A DNA stretch of 64,000 nucleotides from Sesamum alatum (taxonomy: Eukaryota > Streptophyta > Magnoliopsida > Lamiales > Pedaliaceae). The position numbers and the translations under genes were made by a program. The notes under the pieces are model-generated. The model did no database searches, was not told the DNA's origin, and saw nothing but the letters and a program-made list of their open reading frames with translations. The DNA lies in assembly GCA_034509735.1 (NCBI GenBank), contig JACGWO010000010.1, positions 13,405,193-13,469,192 on the forward strand. Direction: 5' to 3'. Below are positions 31,687-44,526 of the stretch, in pieces (the stretch's first letter is position 1; every line of letters begins with the position of its first letter).

Positions 31687-32182
31687 TGATATGGGTATAA
31701 CCCAATAAATTGGTCAAAAGACCAAAAACACCCTACAAAGTGGGTCCCAAGCTACAAAGGAACGCCAGACCCGCGCACCAGCTATACGGGTCGGGTCGTG
31801 CGACCCGCCCCGGATCAGCGACCCGGTTATTACTAAGAACCAGGTGTCCAAATATGGACCTTTGATGCTAAAACTTGTCAGATTAACGAGATGAGGCCAC
31901 GTGGACCATGGAGGTACGGACACTTGGTGCTATAAATAAGCCTGACCCACCACATTTGAGGTAAGTTATTCCAATTATATTCGACCAACACTATTCTCCA
32001 TATTATCGACCATCCATCTCGACCAGAATCTGACTTAAGCATCGGAGTGTCTACGCCGGGGACCCTCCTGGCTAGTCTCACGTGCTTGTTTCTTCTCAAG
32101 TATTGTCCGGAAGCTAACCTGATCGAGCTCAAGGGTACCCAAACGAAGTAGGACCCAGGTGATCGAGTAGCGACCCGGATCA
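31687..32182 (+). repeat. Tat-2 3' LTR
   Basis: 496 bp, collinear with the 5' LTR. TATA box at about 31930-31939. Followed by CGGAT (target duplication, one change from CGAAT). Confidence 0.95.
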
Positions 32183-32187
32183 CGGAT

Positions 32188-33323
32188 GATGGTGGCTCTT
32201 TCAAATTTGACTCATATTTTCGTAATTCATTCGCTTAAAATATTATATTTTTTAAGAATATATTGGTAAACGAGCCTAGAGGAATATTTTTAGACAAATT
32301 AATTTTGTATCCCATTAAATGGTGACAATTATTGAATAATATATTAATTATTAATTATATTTCTTTTTTATTTATATTTTGTAATTTATTGAATGAATTC
32401 TAAGTGTAAATAGTTAATTGAATTGATATGTTTGTCATCAAGTCAATGGCAATAAGGGTCAAAATTAAAATATTTCGGTCAATCAAATCATAAGTTGCAG
32501 TCAAGAATTAGAACGAATCAAATGACACCATGTGGAACGATTACATGTAAGTTCCAATTAAATGAAGATAAACAATTTTCATATATATTTATCTATTCAG
32601 AAAATATAAATATTAAAGATAATGTTAAGTTAATCAATCATGTCATGCCAAATATTGATGAATGTATCAAGTTAAAGTAAGTAATAAAGAGATAATATTA
32701 AAAGTGTTGAGGTAGATGATGACTCTTCTTCTTTGACATATGCATAAAGGAGTCTTTGGACCTCATTCAACATACAAACACATACATAGAGAATGAAAGC
32801 TAAAGTTGATTGCTAAAGAGTGTATCGACTATTATCAAGTGTACTAGTTATCAATAGTATAATAAATATCGTTTACACAGGAATTTAATGAAAAAATTAT
32901 CAAAACTATAACTAACCCTTAATTATTTGAAACCAAAAATTGAGAGATGTACTACTATTACCGAGGAAAATTACTAAAAGAACAACAAAAATATAAACAT
33001 AAAAAAGAACTAGTTGTAGAAAACTCAGGAATACATAAGATGCTAAGGCTATAGGTCCACCTAATTGATATTGATCAAATGAGTATCACATACAAATTAA
33101 TCTAACTAGTTTATTTTCATAAGCTGAACTATTTCCCAAGTTAATCGGATATACTTTTTCAAGTTATACCAAATTTATTATTATCAATGAATTAGTGGAT
33201 TTCTCTCTTCTAATATCCAAGACAATAATACATTAAAATCTCTAAAAATTTTATGGAACCCGATGAATCATGTCTATGTATCTTCACAAATCACTCAATT
33301 CACGACATGAATTACCATTTTCA
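32188..33323. other. AT-rich spacer, no gene seen
   Basis: No coding frame, RNA gene or bounded repeat that I can support. A short open frame at 32495-32680 has no recognisable features. Confidence 0.4.
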
Positions 33324-33637
33324 CACTAGAAGAAATATTACATTTAATCATGACTAATTGACATAGTTAAAACTAAATAGCCGTAGTAAAAAGTCAATAA
33401 CCATAACAATGCAACGGTTGTTGCCCGTGGTTTTTACGAGTGTGACTAATACATTCATCGCTAAAATTCATGGCAAAAACATCCATGATTGATAGTCATG
33501 ATAAAAATTATTTTTATGGTGGATAAGTTAAGTATTTGCATCGGTCTTTATTTAGCCGTGATTAATAATAGTTATTTACCACGACTTTAGTCCATAGCCA
33601 ATAAAATCGTAGACAATAGTAACATTTTTTTCTAGTG
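33324..33637. mobile_element. CACTA-type MITE
   Basis: Starts CACTAGAAGAAAT and ends ATTTTTTTCTAGTG, perfect CACTA-type inverted termini of about 12 bp. Flanks TCA and CCA, an imperfect 3-bp duplication. 314 bp, non-coding. Confidence 0.8.
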
Positions 33638-33946
33638 CCACTATGTAGAATTCCTTCTCAGTTCATCAACACAATTAAATTAATCTAAGAGGTGATTAAA
33701 CTCTCAAATGATAGTAATAAGTACACTAACTCATGGACATATGAAAATAAAGTTATAGATTTATTCGAGAAATATTCAACGTATTGTCGCAATTAGGCTT
33801 CCTTAAAGCCTTAGGAAAACAAAAAATTATTTCATGCTAAAAAATTCTAAAATAAAAGAAAGATAAACTATAAAAGCTCATGGTGCAGGTAATCAGGTTT
33901 AAACGGTTGTCACTCCAGTGTGGGACGTCTTCACCAAGATTCTCTA

Positions 33947-35092
33947 TGGAGAACAAGTGGATCCGCTCAGGAGCGCGAGTGGAAGCGAGAAAGCGAGAGA
34001 ATGTGATATTTAAAACATACATCATCAAATAACGATCCAATGGAGTGTACCCTTGGGTGCTCAACCGGGCATACACTGTAGGATATGATAATTTAACAAG
34101 AATATATCATATAGAGCACATAGATAAAGAGAAAAAAGGAACTATAAAATAATAAACTGAATATTACCTTTGTAGTTTTACTAGTGCACCGCTGCAAGCG
34201 TAGTTCCCACGATCGGAAATGTTCACCGAGTTTCAAAGCTATGAATCCTCTAACGTAGTCCACTCCATATCGGGAGAAGTTTAGAAGATGAGATTAAAGA
34301 AGGGATCACATTATCAAAATAGTGTTCCTCCTCAATCTTTATTTTCTCTTCAATTGATCCTAGGTCAATGAAGCAACAAAGAGGGATATGAGAGTAGGGA
34401 AGTGGCAGAAATGTGGAGAAGAGATGAAATTGTTTTCTTCTTTTTCCTAAAAAAATGAAATTATTAATCTCTTACGATTGATGATTGTATATGAACATAT
34501 ATATACATCATTAATGTGATTATTGGAATGTGTCTAGGTTTATCCAAGGATGTCTAGTTACATTCCAATCAGTCCCCATTAATCTTCAATCAAGCCTACT
34601 ATTTTACAAGGTATGAATTAATCATACCAAGTTAAAGGGCTTGATTGGAATTGATTTGTCTCTTTCCAAAAATGACAAGTCAATTAGTCATCAAAGGCCT
34701 AAAGGGGCTGATTTTTGTGCTTCTAAAAGAAGCAAAAACCGGCCTCGTTGTTTTAGAAGAATCCCAACTTCTTCTAATTCCAAAAGTGGAATTATCATCT
34801 CTCTTGGGCCAATATTTAATAGACCGGATTTTATTATAACCCAATTACAAAAATTAATAGCCCAAGAATTAAATCCTATTTAATTCAAGGTCCAATTAAA
34901 TAATTCTCATAAATCTTTAATCCAATGAAAAAGATCCAATCTTTAAATCTCTACTTAATTTAATACTGATAAATCGAGGGGCCAATACAATATCGGCCCG
35001 TCCATCCAATAGACAATCCCATAAGTAATCCAATTACTTATCATCCTCTGAAATTGACTCCAAGTCAATTCCTTCACCTCCTCGGTGATTTG
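33947..35092 (-). repeat. 3' half of a copia LTR, reverse orientation
   Basis: The minus strand matches the second half of the LTRs at 60405-61131 and 62480-63668: GACTTGGAGTCAATT, the GGCCGATATTGTATCGG dyad block, GGTAGGCTTGATTGAAG-like sequence, CCCGGTTGAGCACCCAAGGG and GAGCGGATCCACTTG. No PBS lies next to its end at 33947. It is cut at 35092 by the plus-strand copia LTR at 35093. Confidence 0.7.
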
Positions 35093-36231
35093 TGTTAGAA
35101 TAGGTGACCAGAATGCCAATTGGATTGGCGGTTTTGGGTACTATTTAGCAATCTTTATTAAAGTAATATCGACTTGATGAATATCGTAAGTATTCATTCG
35201 TGGCGCTATGTGTTTGTTGTGATTACTGATTACGTTAAACGATGTTTTAACATCACAACAAATGCCCACAGACCAATTGGATAACCCATGTAGTTGGGCT
35301 GCGCATTGGATGGCAGCTATAAAACCAACTTCTGAGGGTTGGTTTGAAACGTTCCAAGTTGAGGACCTCGAGACAGGGCATCGAGGGTCCTATAGAGACT
35401 TGCTGTAAGGATTGCATTCATTGGATGAGTGCCATGTTTCATCGGCGACAGATGTTGGACGTCTATGCAATATTAGTGGGTTAGTTGACAAGGGTGTCAA
35501 CTGACTAAATTGACTCGCCGGAATCGTAATATGGAAGCCTTGGAAGCTTGGTCAGTATGACTGGAATTCCCGACTCCGATAGTATGAGATTAGTCGTCGG
35601 ACTTGAGGAATCATGGCAGTCACATGCACATGATGGCTGTATCTAGGGTCTGGCAAGAGATGTCCGTATCTGGGATACGTTCATCATAAGCCTTATCCAG
35701 TGCAGTCGGAATATGTATTAAGGACGGTGGATTCCAAGATAAGATCCATCACCTGTCAGTATATGACAGTTGAGTCTCCTATGCGCTCTGAGACGGTTTA
35801 AGCTCTTTAAGTATGTGGCCACAACGATTGGTCGAGTAGGGAATGGTTTTCTATGTCGATCAATAGAGCAAACGTGTCTCGAGTTATTAAGCATAGTTGT
35901 CTACTCCAGGATGGGAACCGATGCCCAATTCCATGCCCTAGACTTAGACCGGGAGACGGATGATGGAAGGACCGTACTCGTATGGTACTCGGGGCCTAAA
36001 TGTTCACGCCAACATCACCTAGTCTCTAGTGCCATAGACCGTTGCTAGACGGCCACCCATGACGACGGGCGTTTTGCGATTAATGGTTAATTGGAAAACA
36101 ATTAATTAAATTAGATTTAATTGACCAATTGTGTTGGACACAAGCCCAAGTCTAGTTGAGGGTGAAACTAAAGAGTCACACACAAATCAATATGGAATTG
36201 GTAGAATTAATTTGGAATTAATTCTAGAAGA
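35093..36231 (+). repeat. Copia LTR, 3' part deleted
   Basis: Starts TGTTAGAATAGGTGACC inside the reversed LTR. It follows the 51415 LTR to the GGAATTAATTCTAGAAG block, then jumps straight into the leader sequence, so about 750 bp including the LTR end and PBS is missing compared with 52545-53300. The preceding 5 bp is ATTTG; no partner duplication is found. Confidence 0.75.
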
Positions 36232-37756
36232 AAAAAAATTGGCGAAAAACGGTGCCGACCACCCGGCAGGGGCAGCAGGCACGTCCCCGCGGGCGCAGGC
36301 AGGGGCACCTGCGCGTGGGCGCGCGCGGGGGGGCGTGCGCCCCCACGCGCGCGCACGGCTGCCTGGGACGGCCGGCCGACAGCATTATTTTGTGCCATTT
36401 TTGCCGTTTTTTCCGAAAAATTATATTTTCATGATTTCTGCTAGTTTTATAAAATTATTAATTTTGGCATATTTTAATTTTTGGTTAAATTGGACTTTTT
36501 TTAAAATTATTTTTATGCCTTAGATTATTTTGAAAATGGTTTCCAAACAAAAAAAAAAAAAAGGATTGTACGTTGGTTGTATATTTGATATCCATCTTTT
36601 TAATTGCATTATTAATATGATATTTTCTTCATTTTATTATGTTTATCGTTTTAGATATTGGATATCTATGAATAAATGCGTGGTATGTATTTATTTTTTG
36701 GCATGTATATTTGATATAAATGTGTTTTGTCGTTGTTTATTGAATAAACAATGAGGATGATCACTAAGCCTATTGACCTATGTATGGTTTAATTTATTGT
36801 TAGGTGAGGCCTGCGTGCCTCTTTGTTTTTCTTATCTCTATCGTTTTTTAGCCTTGAAATAATAAGGCTTGCTTTCTCTCTTTAAATGTATTCCCCGGAC
36901 TTATGATTGGGGTTTCTTTTAAATTGTAATGAGAATAGATTAGGTTGTGAGGCTTTATTTTAATTAATGTAAGCTTCAATAGAGATGAAGGCCCAAAAGA
37001 GGTCCGTTGGATGGAGCCCATGACGGAGGGCCCAAGAAGAACAAGGAAGGATTTACAAGGCCCCATTAGAATGATAATGGGATGTAAAAACTTGTAATAG
37101 TATAGACCTACCCTAGATTGACCATAGATCCACTGCGGGCTCAGTGGTCACTTAGGAACGGGCTTGTGATCATCCTAACAGGGGTGTGCTAGGCTTGTTT
37201 CGCATGTGCTTATATTTTTTATGCTTTTATGTATGGTGTGTTTGGAATGCATCCTTTTACATTAAATGTATGAAATTTGAGCATGCAAAATACTAATAAT
37301 GATGAGGTCTCGGTCTTAATAAACTTTAACTCTCACTTGGATGGTCTAAGTATATATTAGGCCCAAAATGGAATTAAATCAAATGTTTTGATTATTCCAA
37401 GCCTTCCATCCATAACAATGTATTAAGGAAGCTACTTTCACCCATTCGTGGTCTCACGAGTCGTGGCACGTTTGGAATGGAAGAAAACTGTGTTATTGTT
37501 ACGAACAAAGGAATATGCTCCTGTTTCCCTATCTCACGAGTCGTGGGGGTGACAGTTGAGATATGATTTGGTTGATGGGTCGGGCCTAACACTGAGTAAC
37601 ATGATTCGCTTGGAGTCCTCGAGATCATGTGAAGAACCGAGGCAAAATATCTTGGGGATCTCATTGGATGAGAAGGGTATTGGATACCTCCCACAAAGCC
37701 TTTCCCATGTGAATCGTAAAAGCGGGACATGGAGAATTGCGTTTGTGGAATCCAAG
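36232..37756 (+). mobile_element. Copia leader fragment (second copy of the 53-54 kb leader)
   Basis: Collinear with 53300-54790: the GC-rich patch (36260-36380), TTATTTTGTGCC, GGGTGAGGCCTGCGTGCCTC, GGTTGTGAGG, GGGCTCAGTGG and the paired dyads CACGAGTCGTG at 37455 and 37535. No gag or pol follows; a reversed gypsy LTR begins where the similarity ends at TCCAAG. Confidence 0.75.
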
Positions 37757-38678
37757 AATAAAATAATTTAAACCTTTATATCTCAAGTTATAAGGTTTTT
37801 AGTACACCATCTCTGATTTCCCGCAGTAACAGTGCAATAGAATGTTTTTCCTATTTTTACCAATTAAAACGATGGATTTAACTTCGGATCAAAACTAGAA
37901 AGTTATAAAGTACATCCTACGGTTTTCATAGACACCAAAATCAACAATTTTGGACCAATAAAATCGAGATTTGTTTGAAAACCCGAGACTGTTCGGACAG
38001 ATTTTTCCCTGTTAATATGTATCTAGCTTAACTCATCCATTTCTTCCATAAATCTAAGCTAAAATTGAAATTAAATAAATTTCTTACCAATATCAGTGTG
38101 TTAAGCTTGAGTTCTTGAAGATGAAAGAAGAGAATTCTTGAAGATGGAAGAACAGAGTTCTTGAAGATGAAAGAAGAGAAAATGAGCAATAAAATCATGT
38201 ATGTATGTATATCTCCTCCACCGCCTCATCACTCTCTCTGTCTCTCTCTCTCTCATTTTGTCTTTATGCTACCTTCTAAACCTTTCCATATATCTATATA
38301 TACATATATGTTATTTCCTATGTGCATTCGATAATATATATATATATACATATTATATTAAGTACATATGTCGATAAGATTATTTATTTTGTCTTGTAGT
38401 GTAGTAATATATACATATACATATATATATATATATATTATAAAATGCTAATATTATATGGTATTAAGACTTTATTTATTTTCCCCTCATCTTTACAAGT
38501 ATTTCTAATTAAACCCTCAACAACTTTCTATTGCTTCAAATTTTAAATATTTTAAAGAATATATTCTATCACATAATTTCTAATCAAGCCTCAAATATTA
38601 AATAAATCAACACAACATTTATCCATTTTATTATACTAATAATTTATAGTTCTATATAAAAATTTCGGGGGCGTCACA
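37757..38678 (-). repeat. Gypsy-type LTR, reverse orientation, probably truncated
   Basis: On the minus strand it begins TGTGACGCCCCCGAAATTT, a common start of plant chromovirus LTRs, and ends in sequence like ATAACTTGAGATATAAAGG. It contains an (AT)n tract at about 38328-38440 and three tandem copies of a 24-nt unit (TTCTTGAAGATGAAAGAAGA) at 38110-38182. No internal domain is attached and the distal end is not defined. Confidence 0.5.
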
Positions 38679-39714
38679 CATACAATATCTTGTACCCTTT
38701 GGGACTTTGGACCATGTCATGGGCGTAAACTCAATGATGCTACTTTAGCATGTTATCCAATGGCCACGAGTGATGTGGTCTGCAGAAGTAGGTCTCAGAA
38801 AGCTGTCAAGGCCAAATTGATTGATGTGAAATGTTGAGGAAGAACTAAGTTGGTGATGCACTTATGTTCTATTGTTCATAGCCCGAGCGACTAAGTTGGA
38901 AAATGTCTAACTAGTCATGAACGTAGAGGCATATTTGAGAGGGTCAAGCATGCTCCATCTATTCGTTGAGGGATCTAGAGATGCTTGATCAAGTGCGACC
39001 ATAAGGTTTGGGGTACGTAGCGAGTTTATGGAGTTGAAGAGTTATGTTAGTTTTTGTGATGACTTCATATAACTCTCCTCACATTTCATTTTTCTCGCTT
39101 GGTCGCACGCCTTACTTGTTGTATGAAAGAGGGGATGAGAGATGAGAAATTTCGGATTGGAGAGGCTATGCTATATATATATGAGTGACAGATATTGGAT
39201 ATGCATTCATATTTAAGAGTTTCGAAGTTTCCCAAACTTGTGGTTAGGGAGGACTCTTCTTGAGTATAGTGTTTGTAATCTCCTATACTTTGTATTGGGA
39301 TTAGGACTCCTCTTATGCACACCTATAAATAGGGTGCTTCTATGGATCCAAAGACATTTAATTCTATGTATATTCTCTCAAAGCTCTCGCTAAATACAAT
39401 CTATTTTGTCTTGGAGAATCACCCAAGTTTCTGAGGGTTTAAGGTGTGTAAACTTGGGTGGATAGCTCTTGTAGTTACCCGCTTGGAGCAAGAAGACTGT
39501 GCTCGTGAAAAGGCTTGGAAGGGACATGCTTGCAGACCCTTGAGATCGTAAGAAGTTTAAAGGCGAGCCACAAAGGTCTGGGATTCACTGACTATTCCGT
39601 TGCGTATTGACATACCAAAGTATTGAGGTAACCACTGAAACTCATTATGTGCAATATGTACTAGTATGTGACACATATGTGCATTATTTCCTACAAAGAT
39701 GAATTTCTTAGATA
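38679..39714. other. Unassigned block with an LTR-like promoter
   Basis: No coding domain recognised. 39321-39335 has a good TATA context (CCTATAAATAGGG) followed by sequence resembling a transcribed leader (TTCTCTCAAAGCTCTC). It could be part of an LTR, but I find no partner copy in the window. Confidence 0.3.
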
Positions 39715-40385
39715 CTAATGGGCCTGTGAACTTGCTCCTTCCAACGGGCTCAGGCCTGTGCTCCTATAGACGGGCTCCCGCCTATCCTCATGTTGTTAGG
39801 CTCCAACCTGCTGACAAACTCTGGCATGTGCTCCTGCTGTGGTCTTCGGCCCTATTGATGGTCCCTGACCTGTGCTCCTGTTGATAGCCTCCAGCCCTAA
39901 TGACGAGCTCCCAACCTGTGACCTCCCTGATGGGCTCTAGCCTCACTGACGGACTTCGACCTGTGCTCCTGTTGATGGGCCCCAGCTTGTGCTCCTGCTG
40001 ACAGGCTCTAGCCCTACAAATGGGCTTCGGCCTCTGATCTCACTGATGGGCTCCAGCATGTGCTCCTACTGACGAGCTCCAGCATATGCTTCTATTGATA
40101 GGCCTCGGCCTTACTTATGGGTTTCAACTTGTGCTCTTGTTGATGGGCTCCGACCCTGCTGATGGGCTCTAGCTTATAACCTCATTGATGGGCTTTGGCC
40201 CTACTGACAGGCTCCAGCTTACGTGTTAATTGACGGGCTCTAGCTTGTGCTTCTCTTAATAGGCTCTGGCCCTACTGACGGGCTCTGGCCTTGCTAACGG
40301 GCTCCGACTTATGTTCCTTCTATTATGCTCTAGCCTGTGTCGTCTCTGACGAGTTCTAGCCTATGAACTTGGTAACAGAGTTCGA
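39715..40385. repeat. Degenerate tandem repeat, (GACGGGCTCCAGCCTGTGCTCCTGCT)n-like
   Basis: About 670 bp made of 20-40-nt units built on GATGGGCTCC/GACGGGCTCT alternating with TGTGCTCCTG and GGCCCTACT. Over 20 copies of the GGGCTC core are visible. It is not divided into equal units, so it is an old or higher-order array. Confidence 0.75.
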
Positions 40386-41155
40386 CCTGCCCTAGCGAAT
40401 AGTCGACCCACAACTGGTCGACCCTTGCAATTCTCCACTAGCAAGTCGTACCTTGCACCGCGAACATACCAGCTAACGACAGGCCGTGCCCCGTCAAATC
40501 CGCAAGCGCGGGAAAGACAATTACACACAACGTGGCAGGACATACACACATAGACCAGCTCGACATTCCCTATTGAACCAACCTGGACGAAAAAAATTCT
40601 TTTCCTGTAGATCTTTTTGTAGAATATTTCGTTCTACTCTAGTAGTCCAAGACCAAGTCTTGCACTCCTGGAGTTTGGACGGGGAGGGGGAGTGAGGATA
40701 CCTCCTCAAATATTATTTCTATGTTTGAAGTTAAGGAAATGAGCCCCCATCGAGCAGCCCAGTAGGCCTAACCCTGCTTCGACTATTGTGGTGATGATGG
40801 ACTCCACTATGTATCGACTTCTATAAGAAACTTCAATGACTATATACTTTCATTCCAAATTGTCAGTAAATCCATCATAAATACGTCAAATAACTCTATC
40901 TATAAGGATAATTTTTCATCCCAAAATCCGTCAGAATCGCCGTAGGAAAAAACTCTATAAATTTGAATGCATTCTTTCATTTAGAATTCTGCTCTCTTGG
41001 ATCCTAACTATCAAAGCTCACAAATTTCTGTTTATATATAAACTTTTGAATTTTTTTATTTTTTAAGTTTTTAATATTAAATTAATTATATATTATTAGT
41101 TACATTAATATTGAATTCGAGGTCGATAATTGTGATCAATCATTCTATTTCAATC
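40386..41155. other. Unassigned block, possible LTR at 40694
   Basis: A purine run GGACGGGGAGGGGGAG (40678-40693) is followed by TGAGGATACCTCCTC, and a TATA-like CTCTATAAATTTG is at about 40954. This could be a polypurine tract plus LTR start. No second LTR copy was found, so the call is weak. Confidence 0.3.
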
Positions 41156-42281
41156 CAGGGTGTCAATGGGTAGGTAAGGCCCTACTCAGGCTCAGTCCAA
41201 TGAATATTATTAGACCCAGGCCCAGACCCAGATCCATTGCAAAAATATAGATTGGGTCTGGTTTGGCCATCTACCTATCAATAAGCATGGGTCTATGTAC
41301 CCAATTTGAACAAAAAAAAAAAAAAAAAAACATCTGTTTTTGGTTTCAACTTAATTAGGTTATCATTTATCAATCTATCTAAATTCAAGTGAATAAATAT
41401 AAAACACTTAAGACATCATAAATTATTTATTGTGTATATCTATCTAAATTCAAGTGCACAAATGTAAAAAACTTAAGACATCACAAAATTATTTATTGTG
41501 TAATTCTTTAACCATGTGAATTTTTTAACTAATTAATTGAATAATTAGTTATATAAATATATTAATTATGCTAGGTATGTTTTTTAACATCTTGATAGGA
41601 AATAATGTTTGGTTAAATTGATAAATTAAAGCTTAAAGTTCTATAATATTAAATTCGATTGATAAATATGTAGATTTAATATTTTTTTAGATTATTTTTT
41701 AAAAAATATAATAAATGATATATTCTTTAAAAAAAATCTATTATAAAAGAGTTATTTATGAATTGGTCTCAATAATTCTGAATTTACTGATAAGTTCTAT
41801 GTAAAAATAGAAAAATAATATAAAATATATTGATAAATGTAATGTATATAATAAAAGATATGGTAGATTATTGCTAATTCAAAAACTACTTTCTATTTTA
41901 TAACCATTTATTTTGATATACAAATATAAATAATTAATCTATGTTGTCTCACTTTTTTTATTTTGGTCTAAATTTATGTTCAATATATATCTAATATATT
42001 TTATCATTTTTGCTTTAATTTGAATTTATTTAGTATATTTTTAATTACCTGTCTAAATAAAAATATCAAATGGTATCCAACAACATTAACAACAAAAAAA
42101 GAAAAAAATGAAATCGGGCTAGATCCTACCCGGATCCAAAATTCTAGGTAAAAAATAATGGCATTGGCTCTAAAGACCCATTGGGTCTTGAGGGGGTTAG
42201 GTAGGTAATTATTTTGATGGAATGAGTGGTTTTTGGGTATGAGTTTGGATAGGATCTTAGTCTATCCATTGATTAGCCTAG
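41156..42281. mobile_element. hAT-like non-autonomous element
   Basis: Starts CAGGGTGTCAATGGGTAGG. The right end (TCTATCCATTGATTAGCCTAG) is its imperfect complement. Flanks TTTCAATC (41148-41155) and TTTGAATT (42282-42289) match at 6 of 8 bases, fitting an old 8-bp duplication. A poly-A run lies at about 41312-41330. No transposase. Confidence 0.55.
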
Positions 42282-42490
42282 TTTGAATTGATGTGAGAGT
42301 AGGTGCACTGTTATTCAAGTAATGAACAACTAAAAAATCTTACATTTTACAAAGAAACCATGCATCATGAGCTTAATTATTGTGATCATATTCTATGGAA
42401 TTTCTTTTAGGAATATGTTCTTTTATGCGTGTGCATGTTTATAATTAGGTAAAAATATTAAGATAATTGATGAGGTGGGTATATGAAAAG

Positions 42491-43321
42491 TGAAGGAATC
42501 GGTACAAGTCCGAAACATTAAATGCGCAACAAAAGCGATAAATAATATAATAAACGAGATCATATCAAACGTCAACCGGGCTATTCGTGCACTTGCACAC
42601 CAATTAGTTGATGTAAGTCAAAGGTAAATATCTCTTGGAGTGTCCTAGCTTCAAAGGCTCTCCTCCAACAATGATATTTTGCTTTATTCACACAAGAGCA
42701 AAGTTAGGCTTTCTCTAGCAAGTTCACCAAAACACCAACTTGTATCTCTTTGAGCCTTTCTAGTAACTCAAGAGAGTGAGACTAGAACAACACTTTAATG
42801 AAATGGAAAGTATTCTAGGTTTTTTAAGAAAACCTTGAATGATTTTCAAGTTCTTAAGAAGAAGATGAAAGATAAATTTTTGACTAAGAAGAGAGATACA
42901 TGAGAGATAGGGAGCAAGATATATATATATATCCACCAAGGCTCCAACACCCTCTATATATAGAGGTGGTGGTTCATTCAAGTCAGTGATAGGTAAGCTC
43001 TACTCATGAAAATGCAAACCCCTAATCAAGGGCCTTTAATGGATAGTAGGTCCTTGTGGTCCCTTGAGGGTTCCTTGAGACATGAGCACAATTTGGTGAG
43101 TTAAACACAGTTTGACTTTGGATTAGTACGTAATTGATCCAATCAATTAATTTACATCAACATGTAAATCTTTATTTAATTCTTAGACCTAAGATTAATT
43201 AATCCAATTAATTAATCTCAAAACACAAATATTTAATTAATCCAATTAATTAACACTTTGGGCTTTCTATCACATAGGACCACAATTGAGTAATCCAATC
43301 ATTCAAATGATTAATTTAAAG

Positions 43322-43367
<46 letters not shown>

Positions 43368-44500
43368 CAAATTAATTCAATAATTAATTCCCATCCACAA
43401 TTTAATTCTCGCAATATCGTTAGTGTTTTGTGTGTGACCCTTATAGGTCCACCTTCAGCTAGACTTGGACTTGTATTACATATACAATTAATCAGGCTAT
43501 TAACGTGCTCTAGATTAATTAAATCACACTAAATTAATCACTCTTGCACTCATTAATCCAAGAGTACCCGTTACCGTGGGTGGTCGTCTAGCAATGGTCC
43601 ATGGCGCTAGAGAATAGGTAAAATTGGTGTGGACCTTTAACTGCGCATACTTTATGGATAAGGTCTCCCAATCAAAGTCTGGGGTACGGAATTCTAAAGC
43701 TTACCAACTTGACTTTAATAACTATGTATGCATTCTATTGTGTTTCTCATTAATGAACCTGGTAAACTATTTTTCTATTTGATTAATAGTTGTGGCCACA
43801 GATTTTTAGAGATGAACACAGTCTAGAGGACATAGGAGACCGCCATCATCTCATAATGGGCAATAGATGTGGCCACAGACTTCCAACCCCCATGTATATT
43901 TTGATTGCGATTGTGCAGGGCTTTTGGCAACCACGTAAATATGAAGTTATATTAGCCAGGACCAAGATACAACTGCCCCATACACGAGGCTATTGTGGCT
44001 CTTTAGGTTGAAGGACTAACTTCCTTACCATCGTAGCTAAGGAGTTCCAGGCATACCGATCACACCACATAGGCTTCAATATGACAACTCCTGCTAGTCA
44101 ATTCAGTGAACTTGACAACCACTTGTCAAGCACCCACTAAAGTGCATAGACGCCTATCATCGATGGAACTCAGCACTCGTCACATGAATGCATCCCTCAG
44201 TTAAAGTCTCTCCGTAACTCCTTAATGCTCATTCTCGAGGGTTCTTGATTTGGAATGTCTCAGACCAACCCCCGAAAGTCTATTTCATAGTCGCCATCAA
44301 ATGCGCGACCCAAGTTCATTAGTTTAACTAGTTTGTGGGCTTTGTCCATGAAAATAATTAATAATATATATAATATAACATGACAAAGATGGCTAAAGAA
44401 TAAAATATATTTATGATATTTTACGTTACAATGAATAAGATTATTAATAGTAGATTATAAAATGACCAACTAATTGACTTTTTGGTCACCTACACTAATA
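42491..44500 (-). repeat. Divergent copia solo LTR, reverse orientation
   Basis: On the minus strand it begins TATTAGTGTAGGTGACCA (compare TGTTAGAATAGGTGACCA), contains TGTGGCCACA and the CCATTGCTAGACGACCACCC block, and ends CCGATTCCTTCA at 42491. The sequence beyond that end is not a PBS, so it is a solo LTR. Contains (CT)n at 43326-43364. Confidence 0.7.
43326..43364. repeat. (CT)n microsatellite
   Basis: About 20 CT units within the reversed solo LTR. Confidence 0.95.
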
Positions 44501-44526
44501 AGAACAACTTGCTCGGGAATGTAGGA

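Larger units (their letters stand above)
21047..32182 (+). mobile_element. Tat-2: Ty3/gypsy Tat-lineage LTR retrotransposon, split by a copia LTR
   Basis: LTRs of 497 and 496 bp (TGATRTGGGTATAACCC...GGATCA) with flanks CGAAT (21042-21046) and CGGAT (32183-32187), a 5-bp duplication with one change. Domain order is as in Tat-1, including dual RNase H and an opposite-strand gene, but sequence and LTRs are different, so it is another family of the same lineage. By eye the LTRs differ at about 13 positions plus one indel (about 2.6%). A copia LTR interrupts integrase at 26689, and the integrase C-terminus is missing. Confidence 0.93.

Noticed and set aside
34641..34883. 80-codon ORF with a Ser/Lys-rich start
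   Set aside because: It is the antisense of the reversed copia LTR and has no independent support.
35770..36048. 92-codon ORF, also seen at about 50534-50872
   Set aside because: Lies wholly within copia LTR sequence; repeated only because the LTR is repeated.
36207..36523. Arg/Gly/Ala-rich ORFs on both strands
   Set aside because: They come from the CGCG-rich leader patch. Frames are not shared between the three leader copies.
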